Assembly: GCA_964487505.1 (NCBI GenBank)
Contig: CAZARD010000003.1
Location: forward strand, 20,287 to 84,286
Origin: JAFDVJ01 sp964487505
Lineage (GTDB): Bacteria; Acidobacteriota; Blastocatellia; Pyrinomonadales; Pyrinomonadaceae
DNA: 64,000 nt
Direction of reading: 5' to 3'
Shown here: piece after piece, positions 42,997 through 51,508 of the stretch
Layout: the number at the start of each line of letters is the position of its first letter
Position numbering within the stretch: position 1 is the first letter of the stretch
Program-made: the position numbers and the translations under genes
Notes under the pieces: model-generated
Seen by the model: the letters and a program-made list of their open reading frames with translations, nothing else
Databases searched by the model: none
What the model was told of the DNA's origin: nothing

Positions 42997-45900
42997 TTGA
43001 CAACACCAAAATCAGAATACGGAGCTGATTCGATCACAGTTTTGGAGGGCCGCGATGCCGTGCGCAAGCGTCCGGCGATGTATATCGGCTCGACCAGCGA
43101 GATCGGGCTGCACCACCTCGTTTACGAAGTCGTCGACAACTCGGTCGACGAGGCGCTCGCGGGATTTTGCGACACCATCGAGGTCACGATCCATATCGAC
43201 AACTCGATCACGGTCGTCGACAACGGCCGCGGTATTCCGGTCGATATCCACAAGCAGGAAGGACGATCCGCAGCGGAGGTCGTGCTCACCGTCCTGCACG
43301 CCGGCGGCAAGTTCGATTCGAACTCGTACAAAGTCTCAGGCGGACTCCACGGAGTCGGCGTCAGCTGCGTCAATTTCCTTTCCGAATGGCTCAAGCTCGA
43401 GATCTGGCGTGACGGCAAGACCTACGAGCAGGAATACAAGGTGGGCTTTCCCGTCGCTCCGCTGGCCGAGACCGGCAAGACGACCCGGCGCGGAACGAAG
43501 ATCACGTTCCGGCCCGACGGCGATATCTTCGAGACGACCGAGTACAGCTTCGACAAGCTTTCCGAACGTCTTCGCGAAAAGGCATTTTTGAACAAAGGCA
43601 TCCGCATCCACATCAAGGACGAACGTGAGGTTCCTGAGCGGTCGCACGAATTCTATTACAAGGGCGGGATCGCAGAGTTCGTCAAGCATCTGAACAAGAA
43701 CAAATCCCCGCTCCACGAAGAGCCGCTTTATTTCGAGATGGTCTCGGACGAACTTTCGGTCGAGGTCTCGATGCAGTACAACGACAGCTACGACGAAAAG
43801 ATCTTCTCGTTCGCGAACAACATCAACACCGTCGATGGCGGAACTCACCTATCCGGCTTCCGCGGCGCGCTGACCCGGACGATCAACGCCTACGCCGAGA
43901 GTTCGGGATTGCTCAAAAACTCGAAAACGACCCTATCGGGCGATGACGTCCGCGAAGGACTCGTCGCGGTAATCTCGGTCAAGATCCCGCAGCCGCAGTT
44001 CGAGGGCCAGACGAAAGGCAAGCTGAACTCGCCCGTCAAAGGTCCGGTCGAATCGTTCCTGAACGAAAAGCTCGGCGAGTTCTTTGAACAGAACCCGACG
44101 GTCGCGAAGAAGATCGTGGGCAAGGCCGTCGATGCCGCGCGCGCCCGCGAGGCCGCGCGCAAGGCGCGCGAGATCGTCCGAAAGAGCGCTCTCGGCACCT
44201 CGACGCTGCCCGGAAAACTCGCGGATTGCCAGGAAAAAGATCCTGCGCTTTCAGAACTTTATCTGGTCGAAGGCGACTCCGCGGGCGGCTGTTTCTCAGG
44301 CGACACGCGTGTCGCTTTGGTGGACGGTCGTAGCCTGTCCTTCCTTGAACTCATTGAAGAACAGGAAGCCGGAAAGCAGAATTATTGCTATACGATTCGG
44401 AAGGACGGCCAGGTCGGGATTGAGAAGATCACGAATGTACGTCGGACGAAACGGAACGCCTCTGTTGTAAAGGTCCTTTTTAACAATGGCGAGGAGATCG
44501 TTTGTACGCCGGATCATGAGTTTATGCTCCGCAACGGTTCTTTCAAGCCGGCTAGTGAATTGCTCGACTCTTTTGAACTTCGGGCGATTGACCTAGCTAA
44601 CGAAATACGATTCGAAGCCATTGCTAATTCAAGCTCAACCTTGGTTCGGGCAAATAACATCATAGCTTGCGCTGTAAATGTTTCGCCCCTTTCTCCGCGC
44701 GTTGACGTTTTTGATCTTGAAGTCCCAGAGACCCACAATTTTGCTCTTGAATCGGGGATTTTTGTACATAATTCCGCGAAGCAGGGTCGAGATCGCAAGA
44801 ACCAAGCCGTCCTGCCGCTCAAGGGTAAGATCCTGAACGTTGAGAAGGCCCGTTTCGACAAGATGCTCGGCCACGGCGAGATCAAGGCGCTGATCACCGC
44901 GCTCGGCACAGGCATCGGAAAGGACGATTTCGACGTCGAGAAACTCCGCTATCACAAGATCATCGCGATGAGCGTCGCAAAGGATGAACCGACCATTGTT
45001 GTCAATCGTGATGGCGAGGCGGAATTCGTGCGCGTAGGGGAATTCATCGACGACTGCATTGAAGGTGGACGCGTTGCTGAAGACCACCAGATCGCCGCAT
45101 TTGATCTTGAAACTCACGAACTGGCATTCCGCCCTTTGAAAGCGGTGATCAGGCACAAACTGGACGAGAAATTGTTCGAGATCCGCACCCGATACAATCG
45201 AACCGTAAAGGTCACTCGCGGTCATAGCGTATTTGTGTATGAGAACGGTGAGGTAAAGCTCAGAAAGGGCGATGAAGTCAGGGTCGGCGATTTCGTCGTT
45301 GCCAATCGGCGTGTTCCGAGACCCGTTTTCAACGTTCAAGATCTGGATCTGGTCGAACTGTTTCATCGAACGGGTCAAACCCGCAATCTCTATCTTCAGG
45401 GAGAGTCAGTACGTGAGTTGGCCAAAGAACGCGTCCTGAACCGCATGGAGCGGCCTGAATTTTGGAAGGAATCCCGGATCTCACTGGGCGAAAATGAATG
45501 GGATCGCTTGAAGTCTCACCGCTCTGAGCTTGGGATTTCCCAAAAACGAGTCGCTGAATCGATCGGGGTCAAGCAACCGATCACCATCTCGCATTGGGAA
45601 AGAGGCGTCAACCGACCGGTCGAGTCTCATTTCGAGCGTTACCTTGAGGCGATTCAATGGACGGAAACGCTCGAATTTGAAGTAGTCGCGTCAAAACTCA
45701 ACGAATTCGCCGAGTTTACGACCGAAACGAAGAATTCAAAATGGCGAAAGATAAGCGATTACAAGCGATTCGACGAATTCTCGAAATCTGAATTGGACCG
45801 CATTGACGACAAAGTCACCATTGTCCCGCGCGCCCATGCAAACAAGGCATTCGGCCGTTTTTTTCCGATCACCTCTGAGTTTGCGTGGTTTCTCGGTTGG

Positions 45901-47535
45901 TTTATCGCCGAAGGGACGCTGAGCAAGAATCAGGTCAGTCTGAACATCGGATCCAAGGATTTGGAGTTTGTAAACGAACTGACCGCTTCAATTGAGGCCG
46001 TGTTTGGTGAAACGCCGCGCTTCTACCGAAAGGGCAACTCGATCAAGCTTTATTTCCAGAGTGTTCTGGCATCCAAGCTTCTGAAAGCGTTGGGCGTCGC
46101 CGGACGCGCCCATCGCAAACGCCTTCCGAATTTTGCGTTCAACTTGCCCGAGGATCTGCAGATCAAATTGCTTGAAGGATACTTCTTGGGAGACGGAACT
46201 CTCAGTCGCGGTCTGGTTTCGTTCACCACCAATTCGAAGGATCTAAAGGACGGACTTCTGTATCTGCTTGGTCAGCTTGGAATAATTGCCAGCGTCACCG
46301 AAAGTTCCCCTTCATCCAATGAGTTGATCACAACCAGGCATCCGTATTATTCGATCTGGTTCGGTGGCAAGGATCAGCTTGCCCGGGCCCGGGATATTTG
46401 GGCAAGGCATCGCAACGCCGAGAGAACTGACGAGTTCCTGAATCGTCCGATGCGAAAGAGATCGGATTATCTGGTTATCAGCGACGATTTGATGGCGTTG
46501 AAGGTTGTCGAGACAAGATCTGTGGAGAACCCGGAGACCTATGTCTACGATTTCTCCGTGCAGGACGACGAGAATTTCCTTGCCGGAGTCGGAGGCCTGC
46601 TGTGTCACAACACCGACGCTGACGTTGATGGATCCCATATCAGAACGCTTCTGCTTACGTTCTTCTATCGGCAGATGCCTGAACTTGTCGAAAAAGGGCA
46701 TATCTACATCGCGCAACCGCCGTTGTACAAGGTCAAGAGGGGCAAGAAAGAGGAATACATCAAGGACGAGGCGCAGATGTTCAAATATCTGATGCGCCAG
46801 GCGACGGCCGACGTTCAGATCAGCTCGAACGGCAGACCTGTCGAAGGTCGGGAATTGTCGCGCGCGCTCGAGCAAACGGTTGAGTTTGGCAACTATTTCA
46901 ACCGCTTCGTCCGCCGCCTCGGAAACGACTCCAAGCTCCTGAACGCGATCCTTGACGCCTTCGCCGGGCCGGACGGCATTTTGAACCGTCAAACCATACG
47001 CTTGCGGAAGATCTTCCAATCCGAAGAGCTGATCGCCGAGGTCGAAGGCAAGATCGCCGAGGCCGGCTATCGGACCGAGCTTCTGTCGGATGACGAACAC
47101 GGATTGGCGGAGATCCAGGTGACGTTGCCAAATGGCTCGAAACTGATCTTCGACTGGAATCTCGCCAGCTACGTGGAATTCCAAAAGGCGCTCGAGCTCA
47201 AACGGGCGCTCGAAACGAATTTTCCGGGTCCGTTCGTACTCGGCGAAAACGGCAAGTCGCAGACGATCGAAACGCGCGACGAGTTGTTTGAAAAGGTCAT
47301 GGCACTTGCCAAGAAGGACCTCAACATCCAGCGCTACAAGGGTCTGGGAGAAATGAATCCGGAACAGTTGTGGGAAACGACGATGGATCCTGAGAAACGG
47401 ACGCTTCTGCAGGTCCGGATCGAGGACGCGATCGAAACCGACGAGATCTTCACGATCCTGATGGGCGATCAGGTCGAGCCGAGACGCCGGTTCATTGAAC
47501 AGAACGCGCTTGACGTCAAGAATCTCGACGTGTAG
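42997..47535 (+). CDS. gyrB: DNA gyrase subunit B precursor containing two inteins
   Basis: 1512-residue precursor; removing 161- and 547-residue inteins leaves an 804-residue GyrB of normal size. The TTG start (42997) has AGAGG upstream. The GHKL ATPase domain shows EVVDNSVDEALAG, VDNGRGIPVDIH and GGLHGVGVSCVN. The TOPRIM domain is interrupted twice: after LVEGDSAGG and before TDADVDGSHIRTLLL, next to the catalytic Glu and Asp metal ligands. The C-terminus contains RYKGLGEMNPEQLWETTMDP. GyrB with GyrA introduces negative supercoils using ATP. Splicing must occur for activity, since both inserts disrupt the metal site. gyrA is not in the window. Confidence 0.95.
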   Translation: MTTPKSEYGADSITVLEGRDAVRKRPAMYIGSTSEIGLHHLVYEVVDNSVDEALAGFCDTIEVTIHIDNSITVVDNGRGIPVDIHKQEGRSAAEVVLTVLHAGGKFDSNSYKVSGGLHGVGVSCVNFLSEWLKLEIWRDGKTYEQEYKVGFPVAPLAETGKTTRRGTKITFRPDGDIFETTEYSFDKLSERLREKAFLNKGIRIHIKDEREVPERSHEFYYKGGIAEFVKHLNKNKSPLHEEPLYFEMVSDELSVEVSMQYNDSYDEKIFSFANNINTVDGGTHLSGFRGALTRTINAYAESSGLLKNSKTTLSGDDVREGLVAVISVKIPQPQFEGQTKGKLNSPVKGPVESFLNEKLGEFFEQNPTVAKKIVGKAVDAARAREAARKAREIVRKSALGTSTLPGKLADCQEKDPALSELYLVEGDSAGGCFSGDTRVALVDGRSLSFLELIEEQEAGKQNYCYTIRKDGQVGIEKITNVRRTKRNASVVKVLFNNGEEIVCTPDHEFMLRNGSFKPASELLDSFELRAIDLANEIRFEAIANSSSTLVRANNIIACAVNVSPLSPRVDVFDLEVPETHNFALESGIFVHNSAKQGRDRKNQAVLPLKGKILNVEKARFDKMLGHGEIKALITALGTGIGKDDFDVEKLRYHKIIAMSVAKDEPTIVVNRDGEAEFVRVGEFIDDCIEGGRVAEDHQIAAFDLETHELAFRPLKAVIRHKLDEKLFEIRTRYNRTVKVTRGHSVFVYENGEVKLRKGDEVRVGDFVVANRRVPRPVFNVQDLDLVELFHRTGQTRNLYLQGESVRELAKERVLNRMERPEFWKESRISLGENEWDRLKSHRSELGISQKRVAESIGVKQPITISHWERGVNRPVESHFERYLEAIQWTETLEFEVVASKLNEFAEFTTETKNSKWRKISDYKRFDEFSKSELDRIDDKVTIVPRAHANKAFGRFFPITSEFAWFLGWFIAEGTLSKNQVSLNIGSKDLEFVNELTASIEAVFGETPRFYRKGNSIKLYFQSVLASKLLKALGVAGRAHRKRLPNFAFNLPEDLQIKLLEGYFLGDGTLSRGLVSFTTNSKDLKDGLLYLLGQLGIIASVTESSPSSNELITTRHPYYSIWFGGKDQLARARDIWARHRNAERTDEFLNRPMRKRSDYLVISDDLMALKVVETRSVENPETYVYDFSVQDDENFLAGVGGLLCHNTDADVDGSHIRTLLLTFFYRQMPELVEKGHIYIAQPPLYKVKRGKKEEYIKDEAQMFKYLMRQATADVQISSNGRPVEGRELSRALEQTVEFGNYFNRFVRRLGNDSKLLNAILDAFAGPDGILNRQTIRLRKIFQSEELIAEVEGKIAEAGYRTELLSDDEHGLAEIQVTLPNGSKLIFDWNLASYVEFQKALELKRALETNFPGPFVLGENGKSQTIETRDELFEKVMALAKKDLNIQRYKGLGEMNPEQLWETTMDPEKRTLLQVRIEDAIETDEIFTILMGDQVEPRRRFIEQNALDVKNLDV
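44290..44772 (+). mobile_element. Mini-intein in GyrB (EGDSAGG site)
   Basis: Residues 432-592 of the precursor, 161 aa. Starts with Cys1 (CFSGDTRVALVDG, block A). Block B GEEIVCTPDHEFML has the TxxH motif, block F is VDVFDLEVPETHNFAL, and it ends with block G GIFVHN. The next extein residue is Ser (SAKQGRD). There is no homing endonuclease domain, so it splices but cannot home on its own. Base composition looks more AT-rich than the flanking gyrB sequence. Confidence 0.93.
44971..46611 (+). mobile_element. Large intein in GyrB with LAGLIDADG endonuclease and HTH (TDADVDG site)
   Basis: Residues 659-1205 of the precursor, 547 aa. It begins with Ser1 (SVAKDEPTIVVNRDGE), has block B TVKVTRGHSVFVYENGE, and ends GVGGLLCHN followed by extein Thr of TDADVDG. 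Two LAGLIDADG helices, FLGWFIAEG (965-973, Glu972) and LLEGYFLGDG (1058-1067, Asp1066), indicate an intact homing endonuclease. Between block B and the first helix lies an Xre-like helix-turn-helix, GISQKRVAESIGVKQPITIS (from residue 846), probably a DNA-recognition module. The element looks complete and potentially mobile. Confidence 0.92.
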
Positions 47536-47557
47536 CCGCCGGCTCTTTCAAAACGCG

Positions 47558-47593
47558 GGGTCATCCGGGAAAAGTCGTTTCGGATGACCCTTT
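47558..47593 (+). terminator. Terminator after gyrB
   Basis: The stem GGGTCATCCG/CGGATGACCC (10 bp, 13-nt loop) is followed by a short TTT. It starts 23 bp past the gyrB stop. Confidence 0.65.
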
Positions 47594-47683
47594 GCTGTTG
47601 AAAATGCCGTTCTTGCTTACACAGTGACGCGCGGGGAACTAAACTCCGCACCGAAACCAAATACTGAAGGAGAGAATCTGGAA

Positions 47684-48589
47684 ATGAAAGGACTTCGCGT
47701 ACCGATGCCGGTTCAGATTTTGCTGATGGTTGCTGCGCTGACCTTCGGAGGAGCCTATTTGCTCCTCGGTCAGCAGGCCCCGTCCGAGGAGTCCGACTGG
47801 CCCTGGAAGGTCGTCACCGAGAGCAAGGTTTTCCTGAACGGCGCGCCCGTCGGGAAGCTCGGCAATCTGTCGCCATTGTCAAACAAACTCGGGGTTCAGT
47901 TGGAAAAGAACAGACGAGCCGCGAAGACAGGCAACTTCGTGGACCAGGTCATGATCGTTGCCGATCCCGATACTTCCATCGGCAGGATCGGCGAGTTGAA
48001 CGAATCGATCGTTGAGGGGACCGGCGAACCGATCCTTGTCAGGAAATCGTCGTTGGATAAACCGACGACCAATCCTAAACCGAGCCCCTTTGCGTTGATC
48101 GTTGCCACCGAGAACGTCGATATGGAGAAAGCCAGGCGATTGGCAAGTCTTCCTGAGTCGGAGCTGGAGTCGGTCGGACATCGTGTCAGTTTCATAACCG
48201 GAACGAATCCGGGTTTCCTGCGCTTTGCGCGCACATACGAATCCAGCATCGAGATCGGTAGTGATGGGAAATACTATTTGAATGAGCCGACCGCGAGACT
48301 CGAAGGCCGTTCGTCCTCCAATGTCGGTTCAAGGATTCTCAACCCGATTCCGCGAGCATCCAATTCCAATTTGATGCCGTCGGTCGCGCCGCTGAAGCAA
48401 AAAGCTCTGACCCGTGCCGAGTTTTCGTCCGCGGTCGCCAAACTGGTCAGCACTGCCAATTCGGAAAGTCAGGAGATCTTCATTATTGCAAGCGATAAGG
48501 CAAGATACGATAGCCTCTTGCAGATTCTGGAGGGAATCCCGACAGACGCGAGGATCATCGTCTTGATTCGACAGATCGAATCCAGATGA
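47684..48589 (+). CDS. Single-pass membrane protein with two ExbD-like periplasmic segments
   Basis: About 301 residues; ATG 47684 has GAAGGAGAG upstream. One N-terminal helix (about 8-28) follows a short basic cytoplasmic start, as in ExbD/TolR. Two regions resemble the ExbD periplasmic fold. One is at about 45-125 (KVFLNGAPVGKLGNLSPL ... QVMIVADPDTSIGRIGEL); the other is C-terminal at about 245-300 (EIFIIASDKARYDSLLQILEGIP). ExbD dimerises and couples proton flow to TonB. No ExbB partner is adjacent, and the TM Asp expected of ExbD was not located, so a proton-motor role is doubtful. Assignment rests on motif resemblance only. Confidence 0.5.
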   Translation: MKGLRVPMPVQILLMVAALTFGGAYLLLGQQAPSEESDWPWKVVTESKVFLNGAPVGKLGNLSPLSNKLGVQLEKNRRAAKTGNFVDQVMIVADPDTSIGRIGELNESIVEGTGEPILVRKSSLDKPTTNPKPSPFALIVATENVDMEKARRLASLPESELESVGHRVSFITGTNPGFLRFARTYESSIEIGSDGKYYLNEPTARLEGRSSSNVGSRILNPIPRASNSNLMPSVAPLKQKALTRAEFSSAVAKLVSTANSESQEIFIIASDKARYDSLLQILEGIPTDARIIVLIRQIESR

Positions 48590-48964
48590 TGCGCCCGAAG
48601 CGGCCAGATCTTGAGCGATTTCCGTTTTCGGACCGCAGGCGCCCGAAAGGGGCGCAGGACCGATGAACCCCTACGCAGATCATCTTAGAGATCGTCTGCA
48701 ATGTACGCCGGCGAAACAATCTCGATTGCGATTAGGCAAACATCTGCCAATGGAATTTCGGCACTCCCGATTCCGGGAAATCCAGAAACTGAGATAAGTT
48801 CAAACGTTTCTCCGGCGCGCAACATCGAACGTGATCGCCGCTCTTTCCGGCGTCGGGTCATCGAGTGGCTGCGGCGGCCGGTTCTTGCGAAGAGCCCGAC
48901 AAAGTGCAATGATTTTCAAATGCCGGAGATACCATTTGCTGAAAGGGAACGAGGAGTCTAATAG
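48590..48964. other. Intergenic region without a confident gene
   Basis: The 375 bp before nadA contain a stable hairpin (GCGCCC-GAAA-GGGGCGC, about 48639-48655) without a T tract, and short frames on both strands (48701-48961 plus, 48685-48909 minus) with no recognisable motif. The nadA Shine-Dalgarno GAGGAG is at its end. Confidence 0.5.
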
Positions 48965-50074
48965 GTGTCGGTAGTTTGCGAATCAGTCAGATCGATGGAA
49001 GAGTACCTCGCGATGGGCGAGGCGGAACTGGACGAGAGGATCGTCGCGGCAAAAGCCGAGCTTGGGTCCCGAGTCGTTATTCTCGGTCATCACTACCAAC
49101 GGGACGACGTCGTGCGGCACGCCGATTTGACAGGCGATTCGTACCAGCTTTCGGTGATGGCGTCGAAGACCGAGGCAGAATACATCGTTTTTTGCGGCGT
49201 CCATTTTATGGCCGAATCGGCCGACATCCTCGGCAGGCCGACCCAGCGCGTGATCTTGCCCGATCTCGGTGCCGGCTGTTCGATGGCCGATATGGCGACG
49301 ATCGATCAGGTCGAGGATGCGTGGGAGCAGCTCGGCGAAATCGGAGTTCTGGATTCGAAGGTCGCCCCGATCACCTATATGAACTCGTCGGCCGCGATCA
49401 AGGCGTTCTGCGGCCGGAATGAAGGTGTCGTTTGCACCTCATCGAACGCCGTTCCGCTTTTCGACGTCTACCTGAAGAACTTTGACAAGATGTTCTTCTT
49501 CCCCGACCAGCATCTGGGCCGCAACACCGGCAAGAAGTTCGGAATCCCGCTCGACAAAATGGCGCTTTGGGACCCGAACAAGGAACTGGGCGGCAATACC
49601 GAGGATCAACTGCGCGAGGCAAAGCTGATCCTTTGGCGGGGACATTGCTCCGTTCACGGCAGATTTAAGCCGTGGCATGTCGATCAGATCCGGGAAAAGG
49701 TCCCGGGCATCAAGGTGCTCGTGCATCCGGAATGCGTTCACGAAGTTGTTGATAAGAGCGATCTTAACGGTTCGACCTCTTACATCATCAAGACGGTCGA
49801 GGAGTCGCGTGCCGGATCGAAATGGGCGATCGGAACCGAGGTCAATCTCGTCAATCGACTCGCGGACCGTTTTCCCGATAAAGAGATCCACCTTCTCGCG
49901 CCGGACCTCTGTATGTGCGCGACGATGTATCGGATCTCGCCGCAGGCGTTGGCGTGGTCACTGGACAATCTGCTGGAAGGTGATGTCGTGAACGAGATCG
50001 TCGTCGATGATGAAACGAAAAATTTCGCGCTTGTTGCGCTTCAGCGGATGATCGAGATGACCGAGCGGCGCTGA
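48965..50074 (+). CDS. nadA: Quinolinate synthase NadA
   Basis: 369 residues from a GTG start with GAGGAG upstream. The predicted [4Fe-4S] ligands are Cys105 (GAGCSMAD), Cys228 (GHCSVHGRF) and Cys318 (DLCMCATM), with spacing as in Bacillus NadA. Active-site segments VILGHHYQRDDV, FCGVHFMAESA and HPECVHEVV are present. NadA condenses iminoaspartate from NadB with dihydroxyacetone phosphate to quinolinate, the first committed NAD precursor. nadB and nadC are not in the window. A TGGAATC repeat pair follows. Confidence 0.95.
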   Translation: MSVVCESVRSMEEYLAMGEAELDERIVAAKAELGSRVVILGHHYQRDDVVRHADLTGDSYQLSVMASKTEAEYIVFCGVHFMAESADILGRPTQRVILPDLGAGCSMADMATIDQVEDAWEQLGEIGVLDSKVAPITYMNSSAAIKAFCGRNEGVVCTSSNAVPLFDVYLKNFDKMFFFPDQHLGRNTGKKFGIPLDKMALWDPNKELGGNTEDQLREAKLILWRGHCSVHGRFKPWHVDQIREKVPGIKVLVHPECVHEVVDKSDLNGSTSYIIKTVEESRAGSKWAIGTEVNLVNRLADRFPDKEIHLLAPDLCMCATMYRISPQALAWSLDNLLEGDVVNEIVVDDETKNFALVALQRMIEMTERR

Positions 50075-50081
50075 GCGCCGC

Positions 50082-50152
50082 GATTCCAGTATTCCATATC
50101 CCGAGATTCCAGGTCGAAACTGCGGATGGAATTTGGAATGTGGAATCCTGAT
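50082..50152. repeat. TGGAATC heptad repeat, inverted pair
   Basis: The left arm 50082-50113 (ATTCCAG/TATTCCA units) faces the right arm 50126-50152 (TGGAATT, TGGAATG, TGGAATC). It fills the space between nadA and the ferredoxin gene and ends 5 bp before its ATG. Confidence 0.85.
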
Positions 50153-50157
50153 TGAAG

Positions 50158-50388
50158 ATGGCTGAAATCGCCGACAAACTCCCTGACAACATCCTCGGCA
50201 AGTTCTATGTCGATTCGAACTGCATCGACTGTGACGTTTGCCGCGACACTTCACCGCGGAATTTCACCCGGAACGACGACAATGGCTACTCGTTCGTGTT
50301 CAAACAACCCGAAACGCCCGAAGAACTCGAGCTTTGCGTAGAGGCGCGCGATGCCTGCCCAGTCGAAGCGATCGGCGATGATGGCTAA
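50158..50388 (+). CDS. Small ferredoxin
   Basis: 76 residues. One [4Fe-4S]-type cluster set: CIDCDVC near residue 22 (Cys-x2-Cys-x2-Cys) with a remote fourth ligand in DACPVEAIG near the C-terminus, as in monocluster ferredoxins of the Thermotoga/Fer4_13 type. It is an electron carrier in the cytosol. Proximity to nadA, whose product is an Fe-S enzyme, may be coincidental. TTG at 50152 is an alternative start. No Shine-Dalgarno sequence; a heptad arm abuts the start. Confidence 0.85.
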   Translation: MAEIADKLPDNILGKFYVDSNCIDCDVCRDTSPRNFTRNDDNGYSFVFKQPETPEELELCVEARDACPVEAIGDDG

Positions 50389-50390
50389 AC

Positions 50391-50529
50391 GGTGAGCGGT
50401 GAGCAGTAAGCAGTAATGAGTGAAATACAGCCACGGTAACTATGCCCTTTGCAGATCGCCCTCGATCCAAGCAACTGTCACCGCTCACTGCTTACTGCTC
50501 ACTGTTTGCTGCTTACCGCTCACTTCTTG
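50391..50529. repeat. GTGAGCA heptad repeat, inverted pair
   Basis: The left arm 50391-50423 (GTGAGCG, GTGAGCA, GTAAGCA) faces the right arm 50475-50529 (GCTCACT, GCTTACT, GCTCACT, GTTTGCT, GCTTACC). About 50 bp separate the arms, between the ferredoxin and CBS genes. Confidence 0.9.
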
Positions 50530-50561
50530 CTTTATGCCCCGAAGTCAAACAAAATAGCGAT

Positions 50562-51023
50562 ATGAATGAATCTAAATCGCGTGTTCGATGCAGCGAGATC
50601 ATGACGAAGAACGTCCTGACCGTTACGCCGGAAATGTCGCTTTATGACGTCGCGAAACGGATGAAGGAAGGCGATATCGGTGTTCTGCCCGTCGTCGAGA
50701 AGGAATCCGGCAAACTCGTCGGCATAATCACCGACCGCGACATCGTCGTCCGTGTCGTCGCCGAAGAAAAGCTCGTGCGCGAAACGCACGTTGGCGACGT
50801 GATGACGATCGAGGTCTTCACCGCCAATCCCGATGACTTCGCTTTCGAAGCCATCCGCACGATGGGCGAAAAGCAAGTCCGACGTGTTCCGATCGTCGAT
50901 GACGAAGGCGTCTTGCAGGGGATTGTTTCGATGGCCGATGTCGCGCTCGAGATGGAAGACGAGATCGAGATCGCCGAGACGCTCGAAGAGATCTCGAGCG
51001 GGAAGGCATTCTGGAGCAAGTGA
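50562..51023 (+). CDS. Paired CBS-domain protein
   Basis: 153 residues consisting of two CBS domains: MTKNVLTVTPEMSLYDVAKRM with VGIITDRDIV, then VGDVMTIEVFTANPDDFAFE with LQGIVSMADVALEM. CBS pairs (Bateman modules) bind adenosyl ligands such as AMP, ATP or SAM and regulate partner proteins. As a stand-alone module its partner is unknown. Frames upstream to 50442 only translate the heptad array, so ATG 50562 is chosen. It is followed by Hsp20 and Lon genes, so a stress-related role is possible. Confidence 0.9.
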   Translation: MNESKSRVRCSEIMTKNVLTVTPEMSLYDVAKRMKEGDIGVLPVVEKESGKLVGIITDRDIVVRVVAEEKLVRETHVGDVMTIEVFTANPDDFAFEAIRTMGEKQVRRVPIVDDEGVLQGIVSMADVALEMEDEIEIAETLEEISSGKAFWSK

Positions 51024-51024
51024 A

Positions 51025-51141
51025 CCGATTTCGAATTGGGATTTCGGATTTCGGATCGCCGATCGACTGAAAGAACTATCCTTGTGTGCCGGACAGGGCC
51101 CGGCGTTATTCCGAAATCACGAATCCTGATCCCCAATCGAA
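51025..51141. repeat. GGATTTC heptad repeat, inverted pair
   Basis: Left arm 51025-51066 (GGATTTC, GGATTTC, GGATCGC, CGATCGA), right arm 51110-51141 (CGAAATC, ACGAATC, CTGATCC, CCAATCG). It is a variant of the GGATTTT family. The right arm runs up to the ATG of the Hsp20 gene. Confidence 0.8.
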
Positions 51142-51501
51142 ATGGCTAAATCGATAAACCGCTATTTTCAATTCCTCGGCTCATCAAAAGAGGTCCGTAC
51201 CTCGGGCCGTCTTTGGTATCCCGCGGCCGATGTCTATCAGACGCCCGACGGCTGGCTCGTCAAGGTCGAGCTCGCCGGCGTCAGTGCCGAGGACATTGAG
51301 ATCGAGGTCGAAGGCAACTCGCTCTATATCGCCGGGACGCGCCGCGACACGTTCTGCGGCAAAGGAATCCAATATCAGCAGATGGAGATCACTTACAGCC
51401 GGTTTGAGAAGACCCTGAATTTTCCGGCGTCGATCGAAGGCGCGAAGCTCGAACACAATTACGAGAACGGATTGCTGTTGATCTACCTGAAAAAGAGATA
51501 A
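51142..51501 (+). CDS. Hsp20/alpha-crystallin small heat-shock protein
   Basis: 119 residues. The alpha-crystallin domain starts at WYPAADVYQTPDGWLVKVEL and includes DIEIEVEGNSLYIAGTRR and the conserved FEKTLNFPASIEGAKLEHNYENGLLLIYLKK. Small heat-shock proteins bind unfolding proteins without ATP and hold them for refolding or degradation. The N-terminal arm is short and a C-terminal IxI motif is not obvious. It lies 7 bp upstream of lon, so chaperone and protease are probably cotranscribed. Confidence 0.92.
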   Translation: MAKSINRYFQFLGSSKEVRTSGRLWYPAADVYQTPDGWLVKVELAGVSAEDIEIEVEGNSLYIAGTRRDTFCGKGIQYQQMEITYSRFEKTLNFPASIEGAKLEHNYENGLLLIYLKKR

Positions 51502-51508
51502 GCCGCGT

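Noticed and set aside
44290..46611. Gene fusion or frameshifted insertion inside gyrB
   Set aside because: Both inserts are in frame, bounded by intein start and end motifs (Cys or Ser first, HN last, Ser or Thr following) and leave an intact GyrB when removed.
48639..48655. Terminator upstream of nadA
   Set aside because: The GAAA-loop hairpin is stable but has no T tract on either strand.
48701..48961. 86-codon open frame before nadA (and a 74-codon frame opposite)
   Set aside because: No recognisable motif, and the two frames overlap each other, so neither is supported.
50391..50529. CRISPR array
   Set aside because: Repeats are 7 bp, contiguous and without spacers; the second arm is inverted. 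No cas genes are present.
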